64,000 nt of DNA from Nonomuraea ceibae (lineage in GTDB: Bacteria; Actinomycetota; Actinomycetes; Streptosporangiales; Streptosporangiaceae). The stretch's first letter is position 1; each line of letters starts with the position of its first letter. The notes under the pieces were generated by a model. The model was given only the letters and a program-made list of their open reading frames with translations. It had not been told where the DNA came from and did no database searches. The translations under genes were made by a program, and so were the position numbers. The DNA is taken from contig NZ_JAHKRO010000009.1 in assembly GCF_019396325.1 (NCBI RefSeq), positions 101,837 to 165,836 of the forward strand. The letters run 5' to 3'. Shown one piece after another: positions 1-8,483 of this stretch.

Positions 1-773
1 AGCTCCAGGGCCGCGTGCTGGGCGACCTGATCGTGGCCGACGGCAACGACAGCATCGGCATCATGGCGATGCAGGACTCCTACGGCTCGGGCCTGGCCGA
101 CCAGGTGACGGCGACGGCCGAGGCGGCCGGCGCGCAGGTGGTCGAGCGGGTCGACTACGACCCGAAGGCCGCCGACTTCTCCGCCGACGTGGCCAAGGTC
201 AAGGCCAAGAGCCCGAAGGCGATCGTGCTGATCGGCTTCGAGGAGGGCGCCAAGGTCATCCAGGAGCTGGTCAAGCAGGGCCTGTCGACGGACAAGGTCA
301 AGTGGTACCTGGTCGACGGCAACATGTCGAACACCAACTACCTGGACATGCCCAAGGGCACGCTGGACGGCGTGAAGGGCACGATCCCGGGCGCCGAGGC
401 GCCGACGGCCTTCCGCGAGAAGCTCATGAAGACCGACCCCGACCTGGACGACTTCACCTACGCGGCGGAGTCTTATGACGCGGCCATCCTGATCGCGCTG
501 GCCGCCGAGGCGGCCAAGGACGACAGCGGCAAGTCGATCGCGGGCAAGCTGGCCGAGGTCAGCAAGGGCGGCGAGAAGTGCAAGGACTTCAAGACCTGCG
601 CCGACCTGCTCAAGGCCGGCAAGGACATCGACTACGACGGCGTCAGCGGCCCGATCGAGTTCGACGACGCCGGTGACCCGGCGGTCGCCACGATCGGCGT
701 CTACCAGTACGGCAAGGACAACAAGTACGCCGCCAAGGCGCTGGAGTACCGTACCGGCAACATCGCCGGCTAG
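1..773 (+). CDS. Branched-chain amino acid ABC transporter substrate-binding protein, 5' truncated by window edge
   Basis: This is the C-terminal ~257 residues of a periplasmic-binding (LivJ-like, type I fold) lipoprotein that delivers branched-chain amino acids or a related ligand to a Liv ABC transporter. The frame is open from base 3, so the true start lies left of the window; the GTG at 15 is internal. It aligns end to end with the complete paralogue at 1806-3098 (about three quarters identical by eye, with shared stretches such as VERVDYDPKAADFSADVAK and the ending ALEYRTGNI-G). Two cysteines (KCKDFKTC) are shared with the paralogue and could form a disulfide. Its stop codon overlaps the stop codon of the opposite-strand gene that follows. 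Family assignment is firm; ligand unknown. Confidence 0.93.
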   Translation, partial: LQGRVLGDLIVADGNDSIGIMAMQDSYGSGLADQVTATAEAAGAQVVERVDYDPKAADFSADVAKVKAKSPKAIVLIGFEEGAKVIQELVKQGLSTDKVKWYLVDGNMSNTNYLDMPKGTLDGVKGTIPGAEAPTAFREKLMKTDPDLDDFTYAAESYDAAILIALAAEAAKDDSGKSIAGKLAEVSKGGEKCKDFKTCADLLKAGKDIDYDGVSGPIEFDDAGDPAVATIGVYQYGKDNKYAAKALEYRTGNIAG

Positions 774-1624
774 CCGCCGCCCAGGTCGCAGACGTCGGCC
801 GCGTAGCGGATGAGGCGTTTCTGCACCTGCTCGGGCGGCGTGAGGATGACGACGCGTTCCTCGCCCCCGTCGACGCTGGCGCGGGCGGGGAACATGAACG
901 CCTTCTTGGCCTCGGCGAACGCGTGCGCGTCGCAACGGGCCGGGGTGATCTCGAACGGCACCTCGGCCCGCTGCGCGGAGGCGTCCAGCGTGGCCCGCAG
1001 GCGCTCCCCGCCGGTGACGAGGTAGTGCGTGGTGCCGCCGACGGAGTGCACGGTGACGGCGCCGGGGCCGCGGCGGGTGAGCGTGAGCGTGGTGCGCATG
1101 GCGTCGCCGTGCTGCTTCCACTCGGGGCCGAAGGCGAGGTCGGCGGCCTGCCTGATGAGGTGTTCCGAGCACTCGTCGCGCACGAGCCGGGCGAGCACCG
1201 GGTCGGGGTGGGGCACCGGGAAGACGACGCGGCGCAGCTTCTGCTCGGAGCCGGTGCGCACGTGGGCCACGACGGTGGCGGGCCGCACCTCGGGCAGCCC
1301 CTGAGCGGGGCAGACGGCCTTCCCATAAGGAATGGGGAGATCAGTCCTTGCCGTCCGTTTGATGGTGGAATCAGTCTTTTGTACGGGAACCGTGGTCAAT
1401 GACGGTGTCACGAGTTGAAGATCCGCGAAATACACCGGGGTGTCGCTCGTATTCCGTACGGCTACCTGTAACCGGTGCGCGGCCTCGTCCGAACGCCATT
1501 GTCCCAGCGTGACCGACACGCCCGCGGGCGGCTCGGCGGACGGCGCGGGGGGCGGAGGCGAGCTGCACCCGGCGGCGAGGACGCACAGCATGCCGATGGT
1601 CCAAATGCGCTTCACGTCCTTCAC
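770..1624 (-). CDS. Putative secreted lipoprotein of unknown function
   Basis: About 284 residues. The GTG at 1624 is chosen because it immediately precedes a short lipoprotein signal peptide (KRIWTIGMLCVLAAGC, lipobox LAAGC); a GTG three codons later is equally possible. The mature part begins with a Pro/Ala/Ser linker and then a beta-rich region of alternating hydrophobic residues (VTLGQWRSDEAAHRLQVAVRN), with four cysteines scattered through the mature domain. I recognise no enzyme motif. It sits between two paralogous Liv substrate-binding genes on the opposite strand and shares stop-codon bases with the first. A role in the transporter is possible but not shown. Confidence 0.72.
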   Translation of the reverse strand: MKDVKRIWTIGMLCVLAAGCSSPPPPAPSAEPPAGVSVTLGQWRSDEAAHRLQVAVRNTSDTPVYFADLQLVTPSLTTVPVQKTDSTIKRTARTDLPIPYGKAVCPAQGLPEVRPATVVAHVRTGSEQKLRRVVFPVPHPDPVLARLVRDECSEHLIRQAADLAFGPEWKQHGDAMRTTLTLTRRGPGAVTVHSVGGTTHYLVTGGERLRATLDASAQRAEVPFEITPARCDAHAFAEAKKAFMFPARASVDGGEERVVILTPPEQVQKRLIRYAADVCDLGGG

Positions 1625-1805
1625 ATTAGGCACACCCCGGGCCCAGTCGTAAGTTGAGGACTGATTACGACTCCGCATCCAAGTGCCGACAGTTCATCTG
1701 CGCATCTGGCCCCGATGTCCAGGCATTTTGTACGTTTCCGTCATTCGATCGGGAACGCTCGGCGGTGCTGACGGATCCCGGCCTGGAAATGAAGGAGATT
1801 ACTTC

Positions 1806-3098
1806 ATGATCCGCATTGCTCCCGTGGGACGGGTGCTGGCTGTCGCGGCTGCCACCAGCCTCGCCCTGACAGCTTGCGGTGGCGGCAGCAACACCGCCAC
1901 GCCTGAATCCCCCTCGGCCGCCCCATCCTCCGCGGCCCCCGCGGCGAAGGGCGACGGCACGCTGACCCTGGGCACGCTGCTGCCGCAGACCGGATCGCTC
2001 GCCTTCCTCGGCCCGCCCGAGTTCGCCGGCGTCGACCTGGCGGTCAAGGAGATCAACGAGGCCGGTGGCGTCCTGGGCAAGCCGGTGAACAAGATCCACA
2101 CCGACTCCGGCGACACCACCACGAACATCGCCTCGCAGTCGGTCGACAAGCTCCTGACGCAGAACGCCGACGCCATCATCGGCGCCGCGTCCTCGTCGGT
2201 GTCGGAGTCGGTCATCGACAAGATCACGGGCGCCGGTGTGGTCCACTTCTCCCCGGCCAACACCTCCGACAAGTTCACCACGATCGAGGACAAGGGCCTG
2301 TACTTCCGCACCGCGCCGCCGGACCAGCTCCAGGGCCGCGTGCTGGGTGACCTGATCATCTCCGACGGCAACGCCTCCATCGCCATCATGGCGATGCAGG
2401 ACTCCTACGGCACCGGCCTGGCCGACCAGGTGGCCAAGACGGTCCAGGACGGCGGCGGCCAGGTCGTCGAGCGGGTCGACTACGACCCGAAGGCGGCCGA
2501 CTTCTCCGCCGACGTGGCCAAGATCAAGGCCAAGAGCCCGCAGGCCGTCGTGCTGATCGGCTTCGAGGAGACCGCCAAGGTCATCGGCGAGCTGATCAAG
2601 CAGGGCATGCCGGCCGACAAGGTCAAGTGGTACATGGTCGACGGCAACATGTCGAACACCAACTACATCAAGATGCCCAAGGGCACGCTCAAGGGCGTCA
2701 AGGGCACCTACCCCGGCGCCGCCTCGCCCGACGAGTTCCGGCAGAGCCTGATGGCGGTCGACCCCAAGCTCGAGGACTTCACCTACGCCCCCGAGTCCTA
2801 CGACGCCGCCAACCTGATCGCGCTGGCCGCCGAGGTCGCCAAGAGCGACGTGGGCGCCGACATCGCGGCCAAGCTGGCCGAGGTCAGCAAGGGCGGCGAG
2901 AAGTGCACCAACTTCAAGACCTGCTCGGAGCTGCTGAAGGCGGGCAAGGACTTCGACTACGACGGCGTGAGCGGTCCGGTCGAGTTCAACGACGCCGGTG
3001 ACCCGGCCGTCGCCACCATCGGCATCTACCAGTACGGCGACGACAACAAGTACCCCGTGAAGGCGCTGGAGTACCGCACGGGCAACATCGAGGGCTGA
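1806..3098 (+). CDS. Branched-chain amino acid ABC transporter substrate-binding lipoprotein
   Basis: 430 residues, normal for the family. The ATG at 1806 follows AAGGAG at 1792-1797, and the product begins with a classical lipoprotein signal ending in LTAC (Cys24). An Ala/Pro/Ser linker leads into a type I periplasmic-binding domain starting TLTLGTLLPQTGSLAFLGPP, the usual start of LivJ-like receptors. It should capture an amino acid outside the membrane and pass it to the LivH/LivM permease encoded on the opposite strand at 5.3-7.6 kb. It is a tandem paralogue of the truncated gene at the left edge. The upstream reading frame is open to 1683 but lacks both signal peptide and ribosome site. 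Confidence 0.95.
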   Translation: MIRIAPVGRVLAVAAATSLALTACGGGSNTATPESPSAAPSSAAPAAKGDGTLTLGTLLPQTGSLAFLGPPEFAGVDLAVKEINEAGGVLGKPVNKIHTDSGDTTTNIASQSVDKLLTQNADAIIGAASSSVSESVIDKITGAGVVHFSPANTSDKFTTIEDKGLYFRTAPPDQLQGRVLGDLIISDGNASIAIMAMQDSYGTGLADQVAKTVQDGGGQVVERVDYDPKAADFSADVAKIKAKSPQAVVLIGFEETAKVIGELIKQGMPADKVKWYMVDGNMSNTNYIKMPKGTLKGVKGTYPGAASPDEFRQSLMAVDPKLEDFTYAPESYDAANLIALAAEVAKSDVGADIAAKLAEVSKGGEKCTNFKTCSELLKAGKDFDYDGVSGPVEFNDAGDPAVATIGIYQYGDDNKYPVKALEYRTGNIEG

Positions 3099-3115
3099 TC
3101 CCCGCCCCAAGTGTG

Positions 3116-3150
3116 AAGGGCCCGGTCTTCCCCCCTGAGACCGGGCCCTT
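3116..3150. terminator. Bidirectional terminator-like hairpin
   Basis: A perfect 13-bp inverted repeat, AAGGGCCCGGTCT (3116-3128) and its complement (3138-3150), encloses a 9-nt loop. It lies between the convergent ends of the substrate-binding gene and the small lipoprotein gene, so it can serve both. There is no long T-tract, as is common in actinomycetes. Confidence 0.8.
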
Positions 3151-3158
3151 CGGCATGC

Positions 3159-3563
3159 TCAGCGGCAGCCCGCCTCGATCTGCCCGGCCGCCGCGCGATA
3201 GCGCTTGAGCAGCGCCACCTGCCGCTCGCGCGGCGTGCGCGACTTCGACAGGTCCGCGGTCGTGGACTCGACCGTACGCACCGCCGTGCCGAGGGAGTCC
3301 GGCAGGCGGGGGCCGAACTGGCGGGTGATGCCGTGCACCTCGGCCAGCCGGCCGATGACGGCGTCCTGGAAGTCCTGCTCGTCCTCGTGGCCCGCGGGTT
3401 CGAGCAGCAGGCCCGCGTAGCCGATGGCGGAGACCACGCGCGCGCACGGGTCGTCGTCGGGGTCGCCGCCGGTGCTGTAGGTGCCGGTGGAGGGTGAGGG
3501 ACCGCAGGCGGCGGTCAGGAGGACGAGGAGCGCCGAGGCCGCGAGACGTTTCACACCGCCCAT
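3159..3563 (-). CDS. Small lipoprotein, unknown function
   Basis: 134 residues from the ATG at 3563. The signal peptide VKRLAASALLVLLTAAC ends in a lipobox (TAAC), followed by a short Ser/Thr/Gly-rich linker. The mature domain is predicted helical, rich in Arg/Glu, with two remaining cysteines, one near the N terminus of the domain (DDPCARVVSAIGYAG) and one at the C terminus (EAGCR), that could pair. No named family is recognised. It lies downstream of the livH-M-G-F operon on the same strand but beyond a hairpin, so it is probably transcribed separately. Confidence 0.75.
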   Translation of the reverse strand: MGGVKRLAASALLVLLTAACGPSPSTGTYSTGGDPDDDPCARVVSAIGYAGLLLEPAGHEDEQDFQDAVIGRLAEVHGITRQFGPRLPDSLGTAVRTVESTTADLSKSRTPRERQVALLKRYRAAAGQIEAGCR

Positions 3564-3587
3564 TGAAGACCGCCGGCCGCCAACGGA

Positions 3588-3613
3588 GAAGGGGCCCCCG
3601 CAGGAGCCCCTTC
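3588..3613 (-). terminator. Terminator-like hairpin downstream of livF
   Basis: An 8-bp inverted repeat, GAAGGGGC (3588-3595) and GCCCCTTC (3606-3613), with a 10-nt loop sits about 20 nt beyond the livF stop codon in the direction of transcription. Confidence 0.6.
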
Positions 3614-3634
3614 CCGTGCCTGATCGTCCGTGCC

Positions 3635-4416
<782 letters not shown>

Positions 4417-4420
<4 letters not shown>

Positions 4421-5352
4421 TTCTTCGTCTCCTCTTCGAACTCGGCCTCGAGCGCCTGCTCGGCCTCGTGGAGCTGTTCGGCGAGCTCGCTCTCGTCGAG
4501 CGGGGCGTCGTGGTGGGCGCCCAGGTAGGCGTCGATGACCCGCTCGTCCGACATGATCGTGTCGGGCGGGCCCTCGGCGATGACGGCGCCCTGGGCCATG
4601 ACGACGACCCAGTCGCTGATGTCGCGGACCATGTCCATGTCGTGCTCGACGAACAGCACGGTCATGCCCTGCTCGCGCAGGTCCTTGACGTGCCCGAGCA
4701 GCGACTGGGTGAGGGCCGGGTTGACGCCCGCCATCGGCTCGTCGAGCATGACCAGCTCCGGCTGGACCATGAGCGCGCGGGCCATCTCCAGCAGCTTGCG
4801 CTGGCCGCCGGACAGCGACCCGGCGAAGTCGTCGCGCTTGGCGTCGAGCTTGAAGCGGACCAGCAGCTCCTCGGCCCGCTCGGTGATCTCGTCCTCCTGG
4901 CCGCGCCAGATCGCCGGCACGAGCGCCCGCCAGAAGTTCTCGCCGCGCTGCTTCTGCGCGCCCAGGCGCATGTTCTCCAGCACGGTGAGCTTCGACAGCG
5001 CCTTGGTGAGCTGGAACGTGCGCACCATGCCGGCGCGGGCCACCTTGTGGGCGGGCACGCCGTTCATGTTGCGGCCGTTGAACGTCCACTGGCCGGAGTC
5101 GGCGGTGTCGAAGCCGGTCAGCTGGTTGAAGAACGTGGTCTTGCCGGCGCCGTTGGGGCCGATCAGCGCGGTGATGGAGCCGCGCTGCACCTCGACGTGC
5201 TTGACGTCGACGGCGGTCAGGCCGCCGAAGCGGCGCACCACGTTGTCCACGACGAGGATCGGGTCCGGCTTGGCCACCCCGGGGTCGTGGGCGAGGTCCT
5301 TGAAGGCGGCCAGGGCGGCGGCCTTGCGGTCGGTGGTGGTTTCAGCGTGCAT
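4417..5352 (-). CDS. livG: Branched-chain amino acid ABC transporter ATP-binding protein LivG
   Basis: 311 residues. Walker A GPNGAGKTT, signature LSGGQRKLLEMARAL, Walker B LVMLDEPMAGVN, H-loop LFVEHDMDMV. The FFNQLTGF segment right after Walker A is characteristic of LivG. Overlaps livM by 11 nt at its start and livF by 4 nt at its end, indicating translational coupling. Unusual: after the usual LivG end (VIDAYLGAH) there is an acidic, Glu/Leu-rich tail of about 30 residues (ESELAEQLHEAEQALEAEFE), probably a helix or coiled coil; its role is unknown. About 30 extra residues also precede the domain. Confidence 0.95.
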
Positions 5353-6328
5353 CGATTGCTATCTCCCTCTTGTCACCGAAGATGCCCTGTGGCCGGAAGA
5401 CGAGCAAGAGGATGAGTCCCAGCCCGACGAGGAGGAAGCGGAACGGGCCCACCTGGGTGGAGTCCAGGAAGGTGATCGCGCCCGACTCGACCGCACCGCT
5501 GAGCACGCCGTTGACCAGCACCAGCAGCACCCAGAAGATCGCCGAGCCGACGACCGGGCCGAACACGCGGGCCGCGCCGCCGAGGATGACGATCGTGTAG
5601 GCGAAGAAGGTGGTCTCGGTGCCGAAGATGTCCGGCTGCACCGAGGCGTAGGCCAGGCCGTAGATGAAGCCGCCGAGGCAGCCGATGACGCCGCCCAGGA
5701 TGAGCGACTGCATCTTGTACGAGAAGACGTTCTTGCCGAGGCTGCGCACGGCGTCCTCGTCCTCGCGGATCGCCTTGAGCACGCGGCCCCACGGGCTCTT
5801 CATGAGCAGGAAGACGATGGCGCAGGAGAGGGCGACGAGGATCCAGCCGACGACGAGCACCCACAGCGTCCGCTCGCCGAACAGCAGCCAGCCGAACCCG
5901 TACTCCCCCTCGGGGAAGGGGTTGAGCGCGTAGAAGCCGTCGGAGAAGCCGCGCCGGCCGTCGGAGCCGCCGAAGACGTCCTTGAACGCCACCGAGCGGA
6001 ACACCAATCGGACGATCTCGGCCGCCGCGATGGTGACGATGGCCAGGTAGTCGGCGCGCAGCCGCAGCGTGGGGATGCCCAGCACGAGCGCCAGCAGGAC
6101 GGCCGACAGCAGGCCGACCCCGATGCCGATCCAGAACGGCAGGCCGAGCACGGTGACGGTGACCGCCAGGCCGTAGCCGGCGACCGCGAGGAACGCCGAC
6201 TGCCCGAAGTTGAGCAGGCCGGTGTAGCCGAAGTGGATGTTGATGCCGATCGCGGCGAGCGCGTACCAGACCGTCTCGACGCCGATGGCGGCCTTGACGG
6301 TGGTGGAGATGATCGTGATCCAGTCCAT
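5342..6328 (-). CDS. livM: Branched-chain amino acid ABC transporter permease LivM
   Basis: 328 residues from the ATG at 6328, which begins MDWITIISTTVKAAIG. Multiple hydrophobic segments and the LivM hallmarks GYTGLLNFGQSAF (near residue 33) and the cytoplasmic coupling segment SPWGRVLKAIREDEDAVRSLGKN identify the inner-membrane permease. The second half has the usual GGxxxGPVVGS-type segment (GGAARVFGPVVGSAIF). Starts 11 nt after the livH stop and overlaps livG, so it is inside one operon. The upstream extension of the frame is livH shadow. Confidence 0.95.
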   Translation of the reverse strand: MDWITIISTTVKAAIGVETVWYALAAIGINIHFGYTGLLNFGQSAFLAVAGYGLAVTVTVLGLPFWIGIGVGLLSAVLLALVLGIPTLRLRADYLAIVTIAAAEIVRLVFRSVAFKDVFGGSDGRRGFSDGFYALNPFPEGEYGFGWLLFGERTLWVLVVGWILVALSCAIVFLLMKSPWGRVLKAIREDEDAVRSLGKNVFSYKMQSLILGGVIGCLGGFIYGLAYASVQPDIFGTETTFFAYTIVILGGAARVFGPVVGSAIFWVLLVLVNGVLSGAVESGAITFLDSTQVGPFRFLLVGLGLILLLVFRPQGIFGDKREIAIDAR

Positions 6329-6339
6329 GGTTCCCCCCG

Positions 6340-7629
6340 TCAGCCGATCCGCTCGCGGCGGCCGAGGATGCCCTGCGGCCGGAAGAGGAGCACGATGATG
6401 AGCACGGCCAGCGCGCCGACGCTCTTGAGCTCCGGCGGCACCCACAGCGTGGAGACCTGGATGAACAGGCCGACGATGATGGAGCCGACCAGCGCGCCGA
6501 ACGCCGTGCCGAGCCCGCCGAGCGTGACGCCGGCGAAGATGAGCAGCAGGATGTCCTGGCCCATGGTGAACTTCAGGTTCTGCGACAGGCCGAGCATGAT
6601 GCCGGCCAGCGCGGCGATGGCGCCGCCCATGGTCCAGATGATGCGGATGACCCGGTCGACGTTGATGCCGGAGGAGGCGGCGAGCGCCGGGTTGTCGGCC
6701 ACGGCACGGGCGGCCTTGCCGGTGCGGGTGCGCAGCAGGGCGACGCCGACGACGACCAGGACGATCAGCTCGATGCCCATGGCGACGAAGTTCTTCGGCG
6801 CCGCCGAGATCGGGCCGACCTGGATGCCGGGCTGGGCGTTGTACTGGGCGAACGCCTCGCTCTGGCCGCCGAACAGGATGAGGAAGAGGTAGCGCAGGAA
6901 GATCGCCACACCGATCGAGACGATCATCATGGCGATGATGCCGGTGCCGCGGCGGCGCAGCTGGCCCCAGAAGAACCTGTCCTGCGCGTAGCCGAGCCCG
7001 CCCGCGAGGATGACCGCGATGATCGCGGCGGGGATGAGGTGCAGGCCGATGCCGGTGTTGAAGGCGTAGGCGAGCAGTGCGCCGAGCGTGACCAGCTCAC
7101 CGTGGGCGAAGTTGGTCAGGCCGGTGGTGCCGTAGATGAGCGACAGGCCGAGCGCCGCCAGGGCGATGATCAGCCCCAGGTTGAGACCCTCGAAGGTGAG
7201 CTGCGCGGCCCGTTCCCAGAAGGCGCTGCCCCCGCTGCCGGGCTGCGCGGGCTCCTCGCCCGCGGCGGTCTTGGGCTGCAGGGCGAACAGCACGCTCGCC
7301 GGGTTGCCCTCGTAGACGGTCGGCGTGCGGACGTTCTTTCCGCCGACGATCTGCAGGTCCGCGGGGAGGGTGCTGACATCCAGCGTGACCTTGAACTTGC
7401 CGGGCTTGTCGACCGGCACCTCCCATGTGCCCTTGGCGTCACTGGTGACCTCCTGAACGGGTTGTCCGCTCTCGGTGGTCACGACGATCTTCACGCCGTT
7501 CACTGGCTGGCCTTGGTGTTGGAGTGTTCCCCTCAGGCTCTGTTCCGGATCCGCCGCATGGGCAGGAACGGCGAGCAGGAGAATGAGTCCACCCAGGAAG
7601 GCCGTGAACGCGATCACGGCTCTGCGCAA
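6340..7629 (-). CDS. livH: Branched-chain amino acid ABC transporter permease LivH with exported N-terminal domain
   Basis: 429 residues. A TTG start at 7629 is chosen because GGGAG lies 6 nt upstream and the product then opens with a good signal peptide (AFLGGLILLLAVPAHA, cleavage after AHA). Residues ~27-130 form a beta-rich module (LRGTLQHQGQPVNGVKIVV ... DAKGTWEVPVDKPGKFKVTL) resembling carboxypeptidase-regulatory or Ig-like folds, followed by a Gly/Pro linker. The LivH permease core follows (GLNLGLIIALAALGLSLIYG, TNFAHGELVTLGA). Normal LivH is about 290-310 residues, so ~130 residues are extra and should lie outside the membrane, possibly contacting the binding lipoproteins. First gene of the liv operon. 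Confidence 0.9.
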   Translation of the reverse strand: MRRAVIAFTAFLGGLILLLAVPAHAADPEQSLRGTLQHQGQPVNGVKIVVTTESGQPVQEVTSDAKGTWEVPVDKPGKFKVTLDVSTLPADLQIVGGKNVRTPTVYEGNPASVLFALQPKTAAGEEPAQPGSGGSAFWERAAQLTFEGLNLGLIIALAALGLSLIYGTTGLTNFAHGELVTLGALLAYAFNTGIGLHLIPAAIIAVILAGGLGYAQDRFFWGQLRRRGTGIIAMMIVSIGVAIFLRYLFLILFGGQSEAFAQYNAQPGIQVGPISAAPKNFVAMGIELIVLVVVGVALLRTRTGKAARAVADNPALAASSGINVDRVIRIIWTMGGAIAALAGIMLGLSQNLKFTMGQDILLLIFAGVTLGGLGTAFGALVGSIIVGLFIQVSTLWVPPELKSVGALAVLIIVLLFRPQGILGRRERIG

Positions 7630-8016
7630 TGGTGCTCCCTCAGATAGGTCAAGGCGGGGTTGTGCCCCTCCATCTCGACACGCGGGCATCGCAGGCACGA
7701 CTGGGATGCTGTGGCGGGAGCTTATTCCGGGTACGCCCGGTTCAGTATGGTTCGTCACCAATTAGTGACATGCGTGTGTCACTTGTGTGAGCAAACAACG
7801 CGGCAGGTCAGGGGCTAAATGAGCGGACACGCCTGGCGCGGTGACTAACGAATCCCTAACGATACAAGCGGAATTCATAAAACGAGCCCGGGGGAGACCT
7901 TTGGTGCCGTATGAGGCTTCCCCGGCCTCACCCGTTGTCTACTCGGCCTCCCCGCGGGCTCCGCTGGGGACAACCGTAGCGATCCCCGGGCCCTGTGCGC
8001 AAAGGGGCTGGTGCGA
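7630..8016. other. Intergenic region upstream of livH
   Basis: No credible gene in 387 bases. It must hold the liv operon promoter, but no convincing -35/-10 pair could be fixed. Notable content is an inverted repeat at 7754-7769 followed by more GTCAC/GTGA half-sites around 7777-7790, and locally lower G+C than the flanking genes. The part nearer 8016 is the downstream flank of the thioesterase gene and shows nothing. Confidence 0.5.
7754..7769. promoter_or_regulatory. Possible operator upstream of the liv operon
   Basis: GTCAC (7754-7758), 6-nt spacer, GTGAC (7765-7769), with further TCAC/GTGA repeats within the next 20 bases. It lies about 125 nt upstream of the livH start. The clustering of half-sites suggests a regulator site; which regulator is unknown. 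Confidence 0.35.
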
Positions 8017-8421
8017 TCAGGCGTCGCGCAGCATGCAGGTGAGGCGGGAGGTGCACACCCGCCGCCCCTGCTCGTCGGAGATCTCGATGTCGTACGTGGC
8101 CAGCGTGCGGCCGCCGTGCAGCCGGGTCGCCACCCCTGTCACGTGCCCGGAGGTCGCCGGACGGTGGTGGGTGGCGTTGATCTCGATCCCCACCGCGATC
8201 CTGCCGGGGCCGGCGAAGAGGGCGGCCCCCGTCGAGCCGAGCGTCTCGGCCAGCACCACCGAGGCGCCGCCGTGCAGCAGGCCGTACGGCTGCGTGTTGC
8301 CCGCCACCGGCATCCGCGCCACCACGCGCTCGGCGTTCGCCTCCAGGAACTCGATGCCCATCCGGTCGGCCAGCGTGCCCTCGTGCACGGCGGTGAAGGA
8401 GGCCGGGTCGATCTGCGTCAA
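8017..8421 (-). CDS. PaaI-family hotdog-fold thioesterase
   Basis: 134 residues, typical for the family. The hotdog signature QPYGLLHGGASVVLAET (residues ~45-60) contains the HGG motif with the catalytic Glu/Asp position supplied by the following helix; GIEINATHHRPA is the conserved central strand. Likely hydrolyses an acyl- or aryl-CoA; substrate cannot be read from sequence. Divergent from polA with 62 bases between them. Confidence 0.9.
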   Translation of the reverse strand: MTQIDPASFTAVHEGTLADRMGIEFLEANAERVVARMPVAGNTQPYGLLHGGASVVLAETLGSTGAALFAGPGRIAVGIEINATHHRPATSGHVTGVATRLHGGRTLATYDIEISDEQGRRVCTSRLTCMLRDA

Positions 8422-8483
8422 GGGGACGCCTCCAGTCTTTCGAGCTCGGGTTTTCTGTCGCAGTTGGAGACTAGGCTGCCTGT

